Assembly: GCF_009602535.1 (NCBI RefSeq)
Contig: NZ_WIQI01000004.1
Location: 1-64,000 of the forward strand
Direction of reading: 5' to 3'
Origin: Ornithinicoccus halotolerans
Lineage (GTDB): Bacteria > Actinomycetota > Actinomycetes > Actinomycetales > Dermatophilaceae
DNA: 64,000 bases
The translations under genes were made by a program, and so were the position numbers. Under the pieces are notes generated by a model. That model was not told the DNA's origin and did not search any database. It worked only from the letters and a program-made list of their open reading frames with translations. This document shows, piece by piece, positions 47,407-56,062 of this stretch (its first letter is position 1; every line of letters begins with the position of its first letter).

Positions 47407-48990
47407 CTAGGCGCTGAGGTCGAAGTCGACGTAGATGCGCCGTGGTGGGTGATAGATGCGGGCGATGTGGCGGCGGGGTGGGCCGGTGGGGGGTAGATGG
47501 TCGAGCACGGGTGGGGGTCGGCTGTCGTGGTGGTGCCCCGTGGGGGTGGTGACGCGGGTGTGTTGTCGGGACCCGGGGGTGCCCGGTGGGGGAATGCCGA
47601 GCAACCGGGCGAGCTGGTCCTCCAGTGGGGCCGGCGGGGGCGCGCCGGTGCTGGGGGTGCTACTGAGGGTGTGGTGGTGCCAGCCGGGGGTTTCCTTGGC
47701 GTGGTTGCAGGCCCGGCACAGGCCTTGGCCGTTGCTGTCGCTGGTGGGTCCGCCGACGGTGTGCGGCACGGCGTGGTCCAGGTGCCGGATGGGGGCGTCG
47801 CAGTAGGGGGTGCGGCAGGTCTGGTCGCGTGCGACGAGGTAGCGGCGCAGCGCCCCGGTGAACAGCCGCCGCCGAGGGTCCTGGTCGGCCAGGGAGCCGG
47901 TGACCGGGTCGGTGTACAACCGCCGCAGCCACACCCGCGCCCGGGTTGCCAGCTCCTCACCACCGCCGCCGTTGCCGCTGCCGCTGCCGCTGCCGCTGCT
48001 GCTGGTGGGGTGCTCGTGGGTGGGTGGGGTGAGCAGGTCGCGGGCGTACTGGGCGGGGATGGGCCCGTACCCGGTGAGCCGGGCCGGTCCGGGGTGGCCG
48101 GTGAACAGCGTGGTGTCGGTGATGACCAGGCCGACCTCGATGGGTACGTCGGCGGCGCGGGTCTGGCCAGTGATGCGTTCGACGAAGGTGTCGGCCTTGA
48201 TCTGGTCCAGGCTGCGCTCATCTCCGGCCGAGCGCAGCGCCTTGGCGTGCTCATCCAGCGCCCGGTAGCAGGCCACGCCCTGGGCGGCGGGCACGAACGC
48301 CGAGACGATGCTCATCACATCCGGGGCCGGCCGGGTGGACACTCGCCGGTCCTTGGCCGCCCGCCGGCCTCGGGAGACGAACGCGGACGGGTCCAGCCGG
48401 TAGGCCGCCGACCTGGCGGCTGCGGCCAGCCGAGCCTGCGACAGCGACCCCAGCCGCGGCGCCAGCTCGGCATCGACCCGGGCCCGGTCCTCCCGCGACA
48501 GGCACGCGGTGGCCTGCACCACCAGCGTGGCCCCCCACTCGGTGATCTGCCCCCGGCTGAGCGCGGCATGGGTGTGCGGCATCTCAGCCACTAGCGCCTT
48601 GGCCAACCCCAGATGCCGGCTGCCCCGGTACGGGGACTCCCGCCGCGCCAACGCCACCTGATGTCCCACCGACGTCCCGACCCGCTCACCGGGAGCCAGC
48701 CGCGCCTGCCCGGCGGCCTGCGCAGCCTCCAACGCCACACTGTGCCGGGCCTGCGCCGCAGCCGCGGCCCCCTTCAACGACTCCAGCGCCGAGATCACCT
48801 CCACCAGCGCCGCCTCGTCCAACCCCGCCCCGTCCGAGCCAGCCAGCCGCTCCACCCAGCCAGCCACCTCCGCAGCCGCCACCCCAGCAACGGGCCCGGC
48901 ACCAGCCAACCCCGGCCCCGGCGCCGTCGGTCCGGGCTCAGGCGCCCCGCCGGACGCCCCGGCCGCGAACCCAACACCGTTGCTGGACAT
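47407..48990 (-). CDS. DUF222 (13E12 repeat) HNH endonuclease-like protein
   Basis: 527 residues. The DUF222 domain spans about residues 35-330 (including LSRGQITEWGATLVVQATACLSREDRARVD), followed by a Ser/Gly/Asn low-complexity tract and an HNH nuclease domain (CRTPYCDAPIRHLDHAVPH, then GGPTSDSNGQGLCRACNHAKE). These proteins occur in many scattered copies in actinobacterial genomes and behave like repeated, possibly mobile genes; biological role unknown. A palindrome covers the start codon, and a -10-like TAAACT lies 6 nt upstream. Confidence 0.9.
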   Translation of the reverse strand: MSSNGVGFAAGASGGAPEPGPTAPGPGLAGAGPVAGVAAAEVAGWVERLAGSDGAGLDEAALVEVISALESLKGAAAAAQARHSVALEAAQAAGQARLAPGERVGTSVGHQVALARRESPYRGSRHLGLAKALVAEMPHTHAALSRGQITEWGATLVVQATACLSREDRARVDAELAPRLGSLSQARLAAAARSAAYRLDPSAFVSRGRRAAKDRRVSTRPAPDVMSIVSAFVPAAQGVACYRALDEHAKALRSAGDERSLDQIKADTFVERITGQTRAADVPIEVGLVITDTTLFTGHPGPARLTGYGPIPAQYARDLLTPPTHEHPTSSSGSGSGSGNGGGGEELATRARVWLRRLYTDPVTGSLADQDPRRRLFTGALRRYLVARDQTCRTPYCDAPIRHLDHAVPHTVGGPTSDSNGQGLCRACNHAKETPGWHHHTLSSTPSTGAPPPAPLEDQLARLLGIPPPGTPGSRQHTRVTTPTGHHHDSRPPPVLDHLPPTGPPRRHIARIYHPPRRIYVDFDLSA

Positions 48991-48998
48991 ATGTCCAG
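48983..48998. promoter_or_regulatory. 16-bp palindrome at HNH gene start
   Basis: CTGGACAT joined to ATGTCCAG; the left half includes the start codon (48988-48990) and the right half lies between it and the -10-like box. A second dyad, TCGCACG-CA-CGTGCGA, is at 49006-49021. Confidence 0.55.
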
Positions 48999-49141
48999 TT
49001 TAGAATCGCACGCACGTGCGAGTCAAGGGTTGTGGAAGCCGCGTGTCAGTCCTCCGTGAGGACAACCTCAGCCGGGCGGGGCAGCGGCGGTCGTCCGGTC
49101 TCGACGCAGCGCCCTCCCCATGCCGAGCGCCCCGATGGAGG

Positions 49142-50416
49142 TCATCGCCAAGATGGCGGCGAAGAGCACGCCGATGACCAGGGGGTCTCACCGAGCCCGG
49201 CCTGGAGCGAGAGCGCCAGGGACGGCACGAAGCCACCGACCATGCCCGCGAGGTTGTAGGAGACCGCCACCCCGGAGTACCGGTAACGCCCCTCGAACAG
49301 CTGGCTGAACAGCGGGCCGATAGGGCCGTAGGGCAGGCCGAGCAGGCCGATCCCGATCGCGATGGCGATCGCCGCCAGCCACACCTGGCCGGAGCCCAGC
49401 ATGAGCGCGAGCGGGGCCGCGCACAGGACCGCGATGAGTCCGCCGCCGCAGACCACCTTCCACGGCGTGTACCGGTCCGCGAGCCGGCCGCCGACGAGGA
49501 TCCCCCCGGCTTCCAGCGCCGCCCCGGCCATCGTGGCGACCAGCACCACCCACGCCGCCATCCCGAGCACCTCGGTGCCGTAGTTGACGGCGTAGGTGGT
49601 CATGAGGAAGAAGCCGCCGGAGGCGAAGAGCGCGGTGGCGACCACGAGCAGCACCCGACGCCACGCCTGCTGGAACAGTTCCACCACGGGAGGCCGGTGC
49701 TTCTCCTGGCTAACCTCCTCGCGAAGCACCTCGCGGAACACCGGGGACTCCTCGACCCGGAGTCGTAGGTAGATCGCGACGGCCAGCATGGGGAACGCCA
49801 GCAGGAACGGGATCCGCCAGCCCCAGGCCTCGAACTGCTCGGTCGGCAGCAGCGTGACCAGCGCGACGACGCCGGAGGAGGTGACCGTCCCGATCGGTGA
49901 GCCGAACTGCGGCATCGCGCCGTAGATGGACTTCTTCTCGGGAGGGGCGTGCTCCACGGCCATCAGGACCGCACCGCTCCACTCGCCGCCGAGGGAAAGC
50001 CCCTGCACGAACCGGAGGGCTGCGAGCAGGATGGGGGCTGCTACCCCGATCGTGTCGTAGGTCGGCAGCAGTCCGATGCAGCCGGTGGCGCCACCGATCA
50101 CCACGATGGTGATGATCAGCGTGCGCTTGCGGCCGATGCGGTCGCCCAGGTGCCCGAACAGGACGCCGCCGAGCGGGCGGGCGATGAATCCGATCGCGAA
50201 GGTGAGCAGCGCAAGGACGGTGCCCGCGACCGGGTCGAGCTCGGGGAAGAACAGCGTGTTGAAGACCAGCGCCGCCAGCAGCCCGTAGAGGAAGTAGTCG
50301 TACCACTCCATCGACGTGCCCAGCAGCGCCGAGACGGCGACCCGCCGAAGCTCTCGCGCATCGACCGTGTAGGCGCGAGAGTCGACCTCCGTCCACTCGG
50401 TGCGCGCCGGGGTCAC
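49142..50416 (-). CDS. MHS-type MFS permease, C-terminus frameshifted
   Basis: Major facilitator of the metabolite:H+ symporter (MHS; KgtP/ProP-like) family: SALLGTSMEWYDYFLYGLLAALVF in helix 1, GHLGDRIGRKR in the 2-3 loop, and FVQGLSLGGEWSGAVLM. As read it is 424 residues and ends in a nonsense tail after LGETP. A one-base change in the G5 run at 49181-49185 (six would be needed) restores LVIGVLFAAILAMTSIGALG, a perfect twelfth helix, and moves the stop to 49068. GTG 50416 overlaps the aminotransferase stop. ProP-type proteins carry ectoine and betaines, which fits the cluster; sequencing error or real inactivation cannot be told apart. Confidence 0.85.
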   Translation of the reverse strand: MTPARTEWTEVDSRAYTVDARELRRVAVSALLGTSMEWYDYFLYGLLAALVFNTLFFPELDPVAGTVLALLTFAIGFIARPLGGVLFGHLGDRIGRKRTLIITIVVIGGATGCIGLLPTYDTIGVAAPILLAALRFVQGLSLGGEWSGAVLMAVEHAPPEKKSIYGAMPQFGSPIGTVTSSGVVALVTLLPTEQFEAWGWRIPFLLAFPMLAVAIYLRLRVEESPVFREVLREEVSQEKHRPPVVELFQQAWRRVLLVVATALFASGGFFLMTTYAVNYGTEVLGMAAWVVLVATMAGAALEAGGILVGGRLADRYTPWKVVCGGGLIAVLCAAPLALMLGSGQVWLAAIAIAIGIGLLGLPYGPIGPLFSQLFEGRYRYSGVAVSYNLAGMVGGFVPSLALSLQAGLGETPWSSACSSPPSWR

Positions 50417-51666
50417 GACCGCACGGCCTCCAGGGTGGCCGCCCAGGCGCGCACGGCCTCGTCCACCTGGGCCTCGGTGACGACCAGGGCCGGGATGAAG
50501 CGCACGACCTGCCCCCAGGGGCCGCAGGTCAGCAGCAGCAGCCCCTGGTCGACGGCGGCCTTCTGCGCGCGGGTCGCGGCCGTGCCGTCCGGGTTGCCGT
50601 CGGCGTCGCGGAACTCACAACCCAGCATCAGGCCCAGCCCGCGCACGTCGGTGATGGCGTCGTGGTCGGCCGCGACCTTCTCCAGGCCGGCACGCAGCTG
50701 CTCCCCGCGGGCGGCCGCGTTCTCCACCAGCCCCTCCTCCTGGATCACCTCGAGGGTGGCGATGGCCGCGGCGCAGGCGACCGCGTTGCCGCCGTAGGTG
50801 CCGCCCTGGGACCCCGGGAACGCCTTGCTCATCAGCTCTTCCGAGGCGGCGATGGCCGACAGCGGGAAGCCGGAGGCCAGCCCCTTGGCGGTGATCAGCA
50901 CGTCCGGGGTGACGCCGAAGTGGTCGTGGCCCCAGAACCGCCCGGTGCGGCCCCAGCCGGTCTGCACCTCGTCGGCCACCAGCAGGATGCCGTGGCGGTC
51001 CGCGCGCTCGCGTAGCCCCTCCAGGAAGCGCTGGTTGGCCGGGACGTAGCCGCCCTCGCCCAGCACCGGCTCCACGAAGAAGGCCGCCGTGTCGGCCGGG
51101 TTGGACATCGTCTGCAGTGTGTAGTCCAGCTGCTTCAGCGCGAAGTCGGTGGCCTCCTCCTGGGTCCACCCGAAGTGGGTGGGGTCCGGGAACGGGCTCA
51201 CGTGCACGCCGGCCATGAGGGGGGAGAAGCCGGTGCGGAACTTGGTGCCCGAGGTGGTCATCGACGCTGCGGCGACCGTCCGCCCGTGGAAGCCGCCGTG
51301 GAAGACGATGACGTTGGGGCGCCCGGTCGCCTGCCGGCTGAGCCGGAGCGCCGCCTCGACGGCCTCACTGCCGGAGTTGGCGAAGAACATCCGGTCCAGC
51401 CCGGCCGGGAGGACGCTGTCCATCCGCTCGACCAGGTCCAGCAGCGGCCGGTGCATCACCGTCGTGTACTGGGCGTGGATCACCTTGCCGATCTGCTCCT
51501 GGGCGGCGGCGACCACCTTGGGGTGCGAGTGGCCGGTGCTGGTGACACCGATCCCGGCCGTGAAGTCCAGGTAGCGCCGGTCCTGTTCGTCCCAGAGCTG
51601 GGCGCCCTCGCCGCGTGCCGCGACAACGGGGGTGGCCTGCAGCAGGATGGGGGACAGGTGTGCCAT
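50413..51666 (-). CDS. class III aminotransferase (DoeD/GabT-like)
   Basis: PLP-dependent omega-aminotransferase, 417 residues. NSGSEAVEAALRLSR, the FHGGFHGRT loop, the DEVQTGWGRTG Asp and the Lys in LITAKGLASGFPLSA are intact. ATG 51666 has GGAGG 6 nt upstream. Candidates are 2,4-diaminobutyrate or 4-aminobutyrate transamination; the ectoine-like context favours diaminobutyrate to aspartate semialdehyde (DoeD role), but a GABA role with the divergent aldehyde dehydrogenase is equally consistent with sequence alone. Divergent promoter shared with the dehydrogenase, with a GATTGTCGACAATC operator between. Confidence 0.9.
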   Translation of the reverse strand: MAHLSPILLQATPVVAARGEGAQLWDEQDRRYLDFTAGIGVTSTGHSHPKVVAAAQEQIGKVIHAQYTTVMHRPLLDLVERMDSVLPAGLDRMFFANSGSEAVEAALRLSRQATGRPNVIVFHGGFHGRTVAAASMTTSGTKFRTGFSPLMAGVHVSPFPDPTHFGWTQEEATDFALKQLDYTLQTMSNPADTAAFFVEPVLGEGGYVPANQRFLEGLRERADRHGILLVADEVQTGWGRTGRFWGHDHFGVTPDVLITAKGLASGFPLSAIAASEELMSKAFPGSQGGTYGGNAVACAAAIATLEVIQEEGLVENAAARGEQLRAGLEKVAADHDAITDVRGLGLMLGCEFRDADGNPDGTAATRAQKAAVDQGLLLLTCGPWGQVVRFIPALVVTEAQVDEAVRAWAATLEAVRS

Positions 51667-51693
51667 GGTGAACCTCCGGACAGTCACTTGGTA

Positions 51694-51707
51694 GATTGTC
51701 GACAATC
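51694..51707. promoter_or_regulatory. GntR/FCD operator 1
   Basis: GATTGTC-GACAATC, a perfect 14-bp palindrome between the divergent aminotransferase (51666) and aldehyde dehydrogenase (51758) genes. Same sequence as at 54809 and near-identical to 59513. Contains the TTGTCGACAA core usual for FadR/VanR-type GntR sites. Confidence 0.8.
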
Positions 51708-51757
51708 AGACGCCACTGTAGGGCACGCGTCACCACAGATCGAGGAGGGTCGTAGCA

Positions 51758-53248
51758 ATGTCGCTGACTGAGGACAAGGCGGCGAGCAGCACGGGGGCCG
51801 ACGACATCGTCGAGCGCGTCCCCACCGGCCTGCTCATCGGGGGGGAGTGGACCGAGGCCAGCGGCGGGGCCACCTTCGAGGTCACCAACCCCGCCACCGG
51901 CGAGGTGCTGCGGTCGGTCGCCGATGCCGCCCCCGAGGACGGGATGCGCGCACTCGACGCCGCGGTCGCGGCCCAGGAGTCGTTCGCGCAGGTGCCGGCC
52001 CTGGAGCGGCACGGGATGCTGATGCGCGCCTTCGAGCTGCTGCACGAGCGCAAGGACGCGCTGGCCCGGCTGATGACCCTGGAGATGGGCAAGCCGCTGA
52101 CCGACTCGGCGGGGGAGATCGTCTACGCCGCGGAGTTCTTCCGGCACTTCGCCGGCGAGGCGCTGCGCATCGACGGCGGCTACCAGGCCTCCCCGCAGGG
52201 CGGCGGCCGCTTCCTCGTGGCGCGGCAGCCGGTGGGCCCCTCGCTGCTCATCACCCCGTGGAACTTCCCGATGGCGATGGGGACCCGCAAGCTGGGGCCG
52301 GCGATCGCGGCCGGCTGCACCAGCGTCATCAAGCCCGCCCACCAGACGCCGCTGTCCATGCTGGCGCTGGGGGAGATCCTGCTCGAGGCAGGGGTGCCGG
52401 CCGGTGTCGTCAACATCGTCACCGCGATGGACGCCGGCGGGGTCATGGAGCCGATGATCCGCTCCGGCCAGGCCCGCAAGCTTTCCTTCACCGGATCCAC
52501 CAAGGTCGGCAAGATCCTGCTGGAGCAGTGCGCCTCCACGGTGATGCGCACCTCGATGGAGCTGGGCGGCAACGCGCCGTTCCTGGTGTTCGAGGACGCC
52601 GACCTGGACGAGGCCGTGGCGGGCTGCCTGCAGGCGAAGATGCGCAACATGGGCGAGGCCTGCACCTCGGCCAACCGCATCTACGTCCACGAGTCGATCA
52701 TCGAGGAGTTCGGCCGCCGGCTCGCCGAGAAGATGGGCCAGATGCGGGTCGGCGACGGGAGCGAGGACGGCGTGCAGGTCGGACCGCTCATCGACACCGA
52801 CGCCCAGGACAAGGTCGACGCCCTGGTGCGCGACGCGCTCGACCGGGGGGCAAACGCCCTCACCGGCGGGGAGCGTCCCGACGGGCCGGGCTACTTCTAC
52901 CCGCCGACGGTGCTGACGGGCGTGTCGATGGAGGCGCGCATGGCCAGCGAGGAGATCTTCGGCCCGGTCGCGCCGCTGACGCCGTTCACCGAGGAGGACG
53001 AGGTCGTGGCGATGGCCAACAACACCCGCTACGGGCTGGCCTCCTTCGTCTACACCAACGACCTGCGCCGCGCGCTGCGCGTCGCCGAGCGGATCGAGTC
53101 CGGCATGGTCGGGCTCAACCAGGGCGTGGTCTCCAACCCGTATGCCCCGTTCGGCGGGATGAAGGAGTCCGGGCTGGGCCGCGAGGGCGGCAGCGTCGGG
53201 ATCGAGGAGTTCCTCGAGGTCAAGTACATCGGCATCACGACCGGCTGA
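51758..53248 (+). CDS. NAD(P)-dependent aldehyde dehydrogenase (DoeC/GabD-like)
   Basis: 496 residues of the succinate-semialdehyde dehydrogenase subgroup. TPWNFPMAMGTRKLGPAIAA binds substrate and cofactor, FTGSTKVGK the cofactor, MELGGNAP holds the general-base Glu, and MGEACTSANR the catalytic Cys. ATG 51758 has GAGGAGG 9 nt upstream. In this cluster it would oxidise aspartate semialdehyde to aspartate (DoeC role) or succinate semialdehyde to succinate. It is divergent from the aminotransferase across operator 1. Confidence 0.93.
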   Translation: MSLTEDKAASSTGADDIVERVPTGLLIGGEWTEASGGATFEVTNPATGEVLRSVADAAPEDGMRALDAAVAAQESFAQVPALERHGMLMRAFELLHERKDALARLMTLEMGKPLTDSAGEIVYAAEFFRHFAGEALRIDGGYQASPQGGGRFLVARQPVGPSLLITPWNFPMAMGTRKLGPAIAAGCTSVIKPAHQTPLSMLALGEILLEAGVPAGVVNIVTAMDAGGVMEPMIRSGQARKLSFTGSTKVGKILLEQCASTVMRTSMELGGNAPFLVFEDADLDEAVAGCLQAKMRNMGEACTSANRIYVHESIIEEFGRRLAEKMGQMRVGDGSEDGVQVGPLIDTDAQDKVDALVRDALDRGANALTGGERPDGPGYFYPPTVLTGVSMEARMASEEIFGPVAPLTPFTEEDEVVAMANNTRYGLASFVYTNDLRRALRVAERIESGMVGLNQGVVSNPYAPFGGMKESGLGREGGSVGIEEFLEVKYIGITTG

Positions 53249-53284
53249 CCCGGCGCAGGCCAGGAGCGCTCGCCACTGGCGCGG

Positions 53285-53297
53285 GGACACGGTGTCC
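53285..53297. terminator. small hairpin between convergent genes
   Basis: GGACAC-G-GTGTCC, between the aldehyde dehydrogenase stop (53248) and the GntR stop (53305). Weak terminator candidate. Confidence 0.35.
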
Positions 53298-53304
53298 GCG
53301 GCGG

Positions 53305-54006
53305 CTAGTGCTCCTCGGCCAGCTCCTGCTCGCTGAGGGCGACCAGCTCGGTCACGGCGTCGGCCATGTGCTGCACCAGCAGCGCGTCGGCCCGGTCGGC
53401 GTCCGCCGTGGCCACCGCGTCGGCGATGCTGCGGTGCTCGCGCACCCGGGCGCGGTCGTTCTCGTAGGTGCTGCCCAGAGCGTGGATGCACAACCGCGCC
53501 TCGGCGGCCTGGGTCAGGTGTATCCGGGAGAGCCGCTCGCTGCCGGCGTGCGCGACGAGGGTCTCGTGGAAGCGGATGTCGGCCTCGGCCACGCTGCGGG
53601 AGTCGCCCTCCTCGGCGGCGGCCTCCATGTCGTCGACGACGGCGTGCAGCTCGACCGCCGCCCCCTCGTGGTGGTGCCGGGCGATGGTGGTCGCGGCGGC
53701 GCAGCGCTCGGTCGCCTCCCGGGCCAGGTACATGTCCCGCACGTTGTCCGGCGTCAGCTCGACCACGAACAGGCCCCGGTTGCGGATGGAGGTGAGCAGC
53801 CCCTCCTGGGTGAGCCGCTGCAGTCCCTCACGAAGCGGCCCGCGGCTCACTCCGAGCGCGCGGGCCAGGTCTGCCTCGTGGAGCTGGGCCCCGGGCGGGA
53901 ACTCGCCCGCCGCGATGGCGTCGCGCACCCGGGAGGCGATCATGCTGGGGGTCGACTGCTGCACCACCGGTTGCAGCGCCGACGGGTCCGCGGTGACGGC
54001 ACCCAT
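53305..54006 (-). CDS. GntR family regulator, FCD type
   Basis: 233 residues. The winged helix (about 18-85: RVRDAIAAGEFPPGAQLHEADLARALGVSRGPLREGLQRL) is joined to an all-helical FCD domain with His residues (HHHEGAA; RFHETLVAHAGS; EHRSIADAV) that bind metal and an organic acid in relatives. ATG 54006 overlaps the previous stop as TGATG. As the only regulator in the cluster it is the obvious owner of the three GATTGTYGACAATC sites, one of which lies before its own operon. Confidence 0.92.
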   Translation of the reverse strand: MGAVTADPSALQPVVQQSTPSMIASRVRDAIAAGEFPPGAQLHEADLARALGVSRGPLREGLQRLTQEGLLTSIRNRGLFVVELTPDNVRDMYLAREATERCAAATTIARHHHEGAAVELHAVVDDMEAAAEEGDSRSVAEADIRFHETLVAHAGSERLSRIHLTQAAEARLCIHALGSTYENDRARVREHRSIADAVATADADRADALLVQHMADAVTELVALSEQELAEEH

Positions 54007-54764
54007 CAGGAGGCCACCACCCGGTCCGCCACCGAGGCCGTGCCGGTGCCGGCGCGGAACAGCGTGCCCAGCCCCGGGAGCGGCGGGACCTCGCCGAGGA
54101 GCCGCAGCCCCTCCCACACGGTGACCTGGTTGGCGGTGAGCACCGGCATGCCGGCGGCTGCCTCGAGCTCCTCCAGCCACGCCAGCGTGTGCATGGCGGT
54201 GTCCGGCACGAGCAGCGCCTCGGCGCCGGCCCGGTCGGCGCCGCCGACCAGCTCGAGCACCTGCTCGCGGCCCAGCGTGCCGACCTCGGCCGCGGTGATG
54301 ATGCCGTGGCTGCCCATCGACGTGACGGTCGCGCCGGCCCGCTCCAGGAAGGTGACGAAGTGCTCGGCGACGTCCTCGGGGTAGGAGGCGGCCACCGCCA
54401 CCCGCTCCAGGCCCAGCGCGCGCACCGCACGGGCGAACGCGAGCGAGGTGGAGGAGGCCGGCAGGCCGGTCAGCTCACCGAGTGCCTCGACCTGGGCGTG
54501 GGCGCCCTCCCACCCGAAGACGAAGCTGCCGGAGGTGCAGGCCCACACGACGGCGTCCGGCTGGTGGGTCGACACCAGCTGCCGCGCGGCGTCGGCCAGG
54601 CGCTCGCGGCCGCCCAGGTCGAGCAGGGCGTCCACCCGGTGGGCGTCCTCGCCGACGGAGCTGATGACGACCGGCAGCTCGACGCGTCCGCCCAGCCGCT
54701 GTTCCAGCGCTGGGTAGTCGTCCTCGGCGCTGTGGCCGGGGTAGAGCAGTCCGATCCGTGACAC
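54006..54764 (-). CDS. Asp/Glu racemase-fold protein, EutA-like (copy 1, one Cys)
   Basis: 252 residues of the maleate isomerase/arylmalonate decarboxylase/EutA branch of the Asp/Glu racemase superfamily. The first active-site cysteine is present in WACTSGSFVFGWEGA, but at the second position, where relatives have SCTN, this copy reads VPDTAMHTL. TANQVTVWEGLRLLG near the C-terminus is typical of the branch. GTG 54764 has GGGAGG 7 nt upstream. A one-cysteine version is unlikely to racemise by the two-base mechanism. First gene of an operon with the GntR regulator. Confidence 0.85.
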   Translation of the reverse strand: MSRIGLLYPGHSAEDDYPALEQRLGGRVELPVVISSVGEDAHRVDALLDLGGRERLADAARQLVSTHQPDAVVWACTSGSFVFGWEGAHAQVEALGELTGLPASSTSLAFARAVRALGLERVAVAASYPEDVAEHFVTFLERAGATVTSMGSHGIITAAEVGTLGREQVLELVGGADRAGAEALLVPDTAMHTLAWLEELEAAAGMPVLTANQVTVWEGLRLLGEVPPLPGLGTLFRAGTGTASVADRVVAS

Positions 54765-54808
54765 GTGAGGTCCTCCCTCGCCGGCGCCGCCGTCAGCGCC
54801 GGCTGTCC

Positions 54809-54822
54809 GATTGTCGACAATC
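54809..54822. promoter_or_regulatory. GntR/FCD operator 2
   Basis: GATTGTC-GACAATC, 45 nt upstream of the EutA-like gene at 54764 and overlapping the last bases of the M20 gene. Predicts autoregulation of the eutA1-gntR operon. Confidence 0.8.
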
Positions 54823-56062
54823 ATAGTGGCTCCGCGAGCAGGTTGAGCGCAGCCAGCGCGTAGGTGCGTGCCGCGGTCCGCAGCTCCTCGACCCCGACCG
54901 ACTCGTCGGGCCGGTGTGCCTGGTCGGCGACCGAGCCGGGCCCCAGCACCACCGTGGGCACGCCCCACTGCCGCGCGACGAACCCGCCGTCGCAGGCCGC
55001 CGTCCACCCGGCCAGCGGCAGCCCGGGCCCGCCGGCGTCGGCCAGCGCGCCGTCGACCGCCCCGACGAACGGGTCACCCGGGTCGGTGCGGAAGCCGGGC
55101 ATGTCCATCGGTGAGGTCACCTCCCAGCCGAGCCCGCGCTCCTCCAGCCCGAGCCGGGCCAGCCGCTCGCGCACCGCGGCCAGGACCTCCTGGATGCCCT
55201 CCTCGGGCAGCAACCGGCGGTCCACCCCGATGCGGCAGCGGGCGGCGACGATGGAGCCGCCCTCGCCGCCGTGGACGGTCCCCACGTTCACCGTGGGAGG
55301 GCCGACCAGCGGGTCCGCCCGCCCCGCGAGCTCGCCGTGCCAGCGCTCGAGGTCGGTGACCACGGCGGCCGCCCCGTAGATGGCGTTGCGCCCGTCCGAA
55401 GGACGGCCCGCGTGCGCGGCCTGGCCGTGCACGTCGATGGTGAGGTAGCAGGCGCCTCGGGCCGCGATGACGGTCTGCAGGTCGGTGGGCTCGGCGACCA
55501 CGCAGCCGAGCAGCGCCGGCGCTTCCTGGGCGACGTAGCGGCGGATGCCGATGCCCTCCTGCTCCTCGTCCGCGAGCGCGGCGAGGTGGACCGGCCCGGA
55601 GAGCCGCACCCCGCAGCGGCCCAGCGCGTGCATCGCCACCAGGCAGGCCGCCAGGCCGCCCTTCATGTCAGTGGCGCCGCGCCCGTAGAGCCGCCCCTCG
55701 GCGACCTCACCGCCGAACGGGTCGCGGGTCCAGCCGTCCCCCACCGGCACCACGTCGGTGTGGCCGAGCAGGAGCAGCCCGGGGCCGTGGCCGCCGTCCA
55801 GGGTCACCGTGAGGTTGGGCCGGCCGGGAGCGACCTCGGTGCGGGTGTGCCCCAGCCCGCGCGCGGTCGCGGCCGCTGCCAGGGCCGTGGCGGTGGCCTC
55901 CTCCTCCCCGGGCGGGTTCTGCCCGGGAGCGCGCACGAGCTCCTGGGCGAGCGCGACGACGTCGTCCTCCTGCAGGGCGGCCAGCACCGCCTCGACGGCC
56001 GCGGGCGGGGCGGGCTCGCCTCCCGCCTGCTCCGCCGCTACTCCCGGCCGTCGCTGCGTCAC
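54821..56062 (-). CDS. M20 family deacetylase/peptidase (ArgE/DapE-like)
   Basis: 413-residue zinc amidohydrolase. Metal and catalytic residues appear in LLGHTDVVPVGD (His, Asp), GRGATDMKGG (Asp) and ALADEEQEG (Glu pair); the lid dimerisation domain spans about residues 195-305, with HGQAAHAGRPSDGRNAI. Family members remove N-acyl groups from ornithine, succinyl-diaminopimelate and similar diamino acids, so deacetylation of N-acetyl-diaminobutyrate is an attractive role; canonical DoeB belongs to a different (AstE/AspA-like) family. GTG 56062 overlaps the upstream stop. Confidence 0.92.
   Translation of the reverse strand: MTQRRPGVAAEQAGGEPAPPAAVEAVLAALQEDDVVALAQELVRAPGQNPPGEEEATATALAAAATARGLGHTRTEVAPGRPNLTVTLDGGHGPGLLLLGHTDVVPVGDGWTRDPFGGEVAEGRLYGRGATDMKGGLAACLVAMHALGRCGVRLSGPVHLAALADEEQEGIGIRRYVAQEAPALLGCVVAEPTDLQTVIAARGACYLTIDVHGQAAHAGRPSDGRNAIYGAAAVVTDLERWHGELAGRADPLVGPPTVNVGTVHGGEGGSIVAARCRIGVDRRLLPEEGIQEVLAAVRERLARLGLEERGLGWEVTSPMDMPGFRTDPGDPFVGAVDGALADAGGPGLPLAGWTAACDGGFVARQWGVPTVVLGPGSVADQAHRPDESVGVEELRTAARTYALAALNLLAEPL

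Noticed and set aside
47950-48010. Repetitive tract resembling a CRISPR or VNTR
   Set aside because: It encodes the Ser/Gly/Asn linker of the DUF222-HNH protein; there are no spacers or regular repeats.
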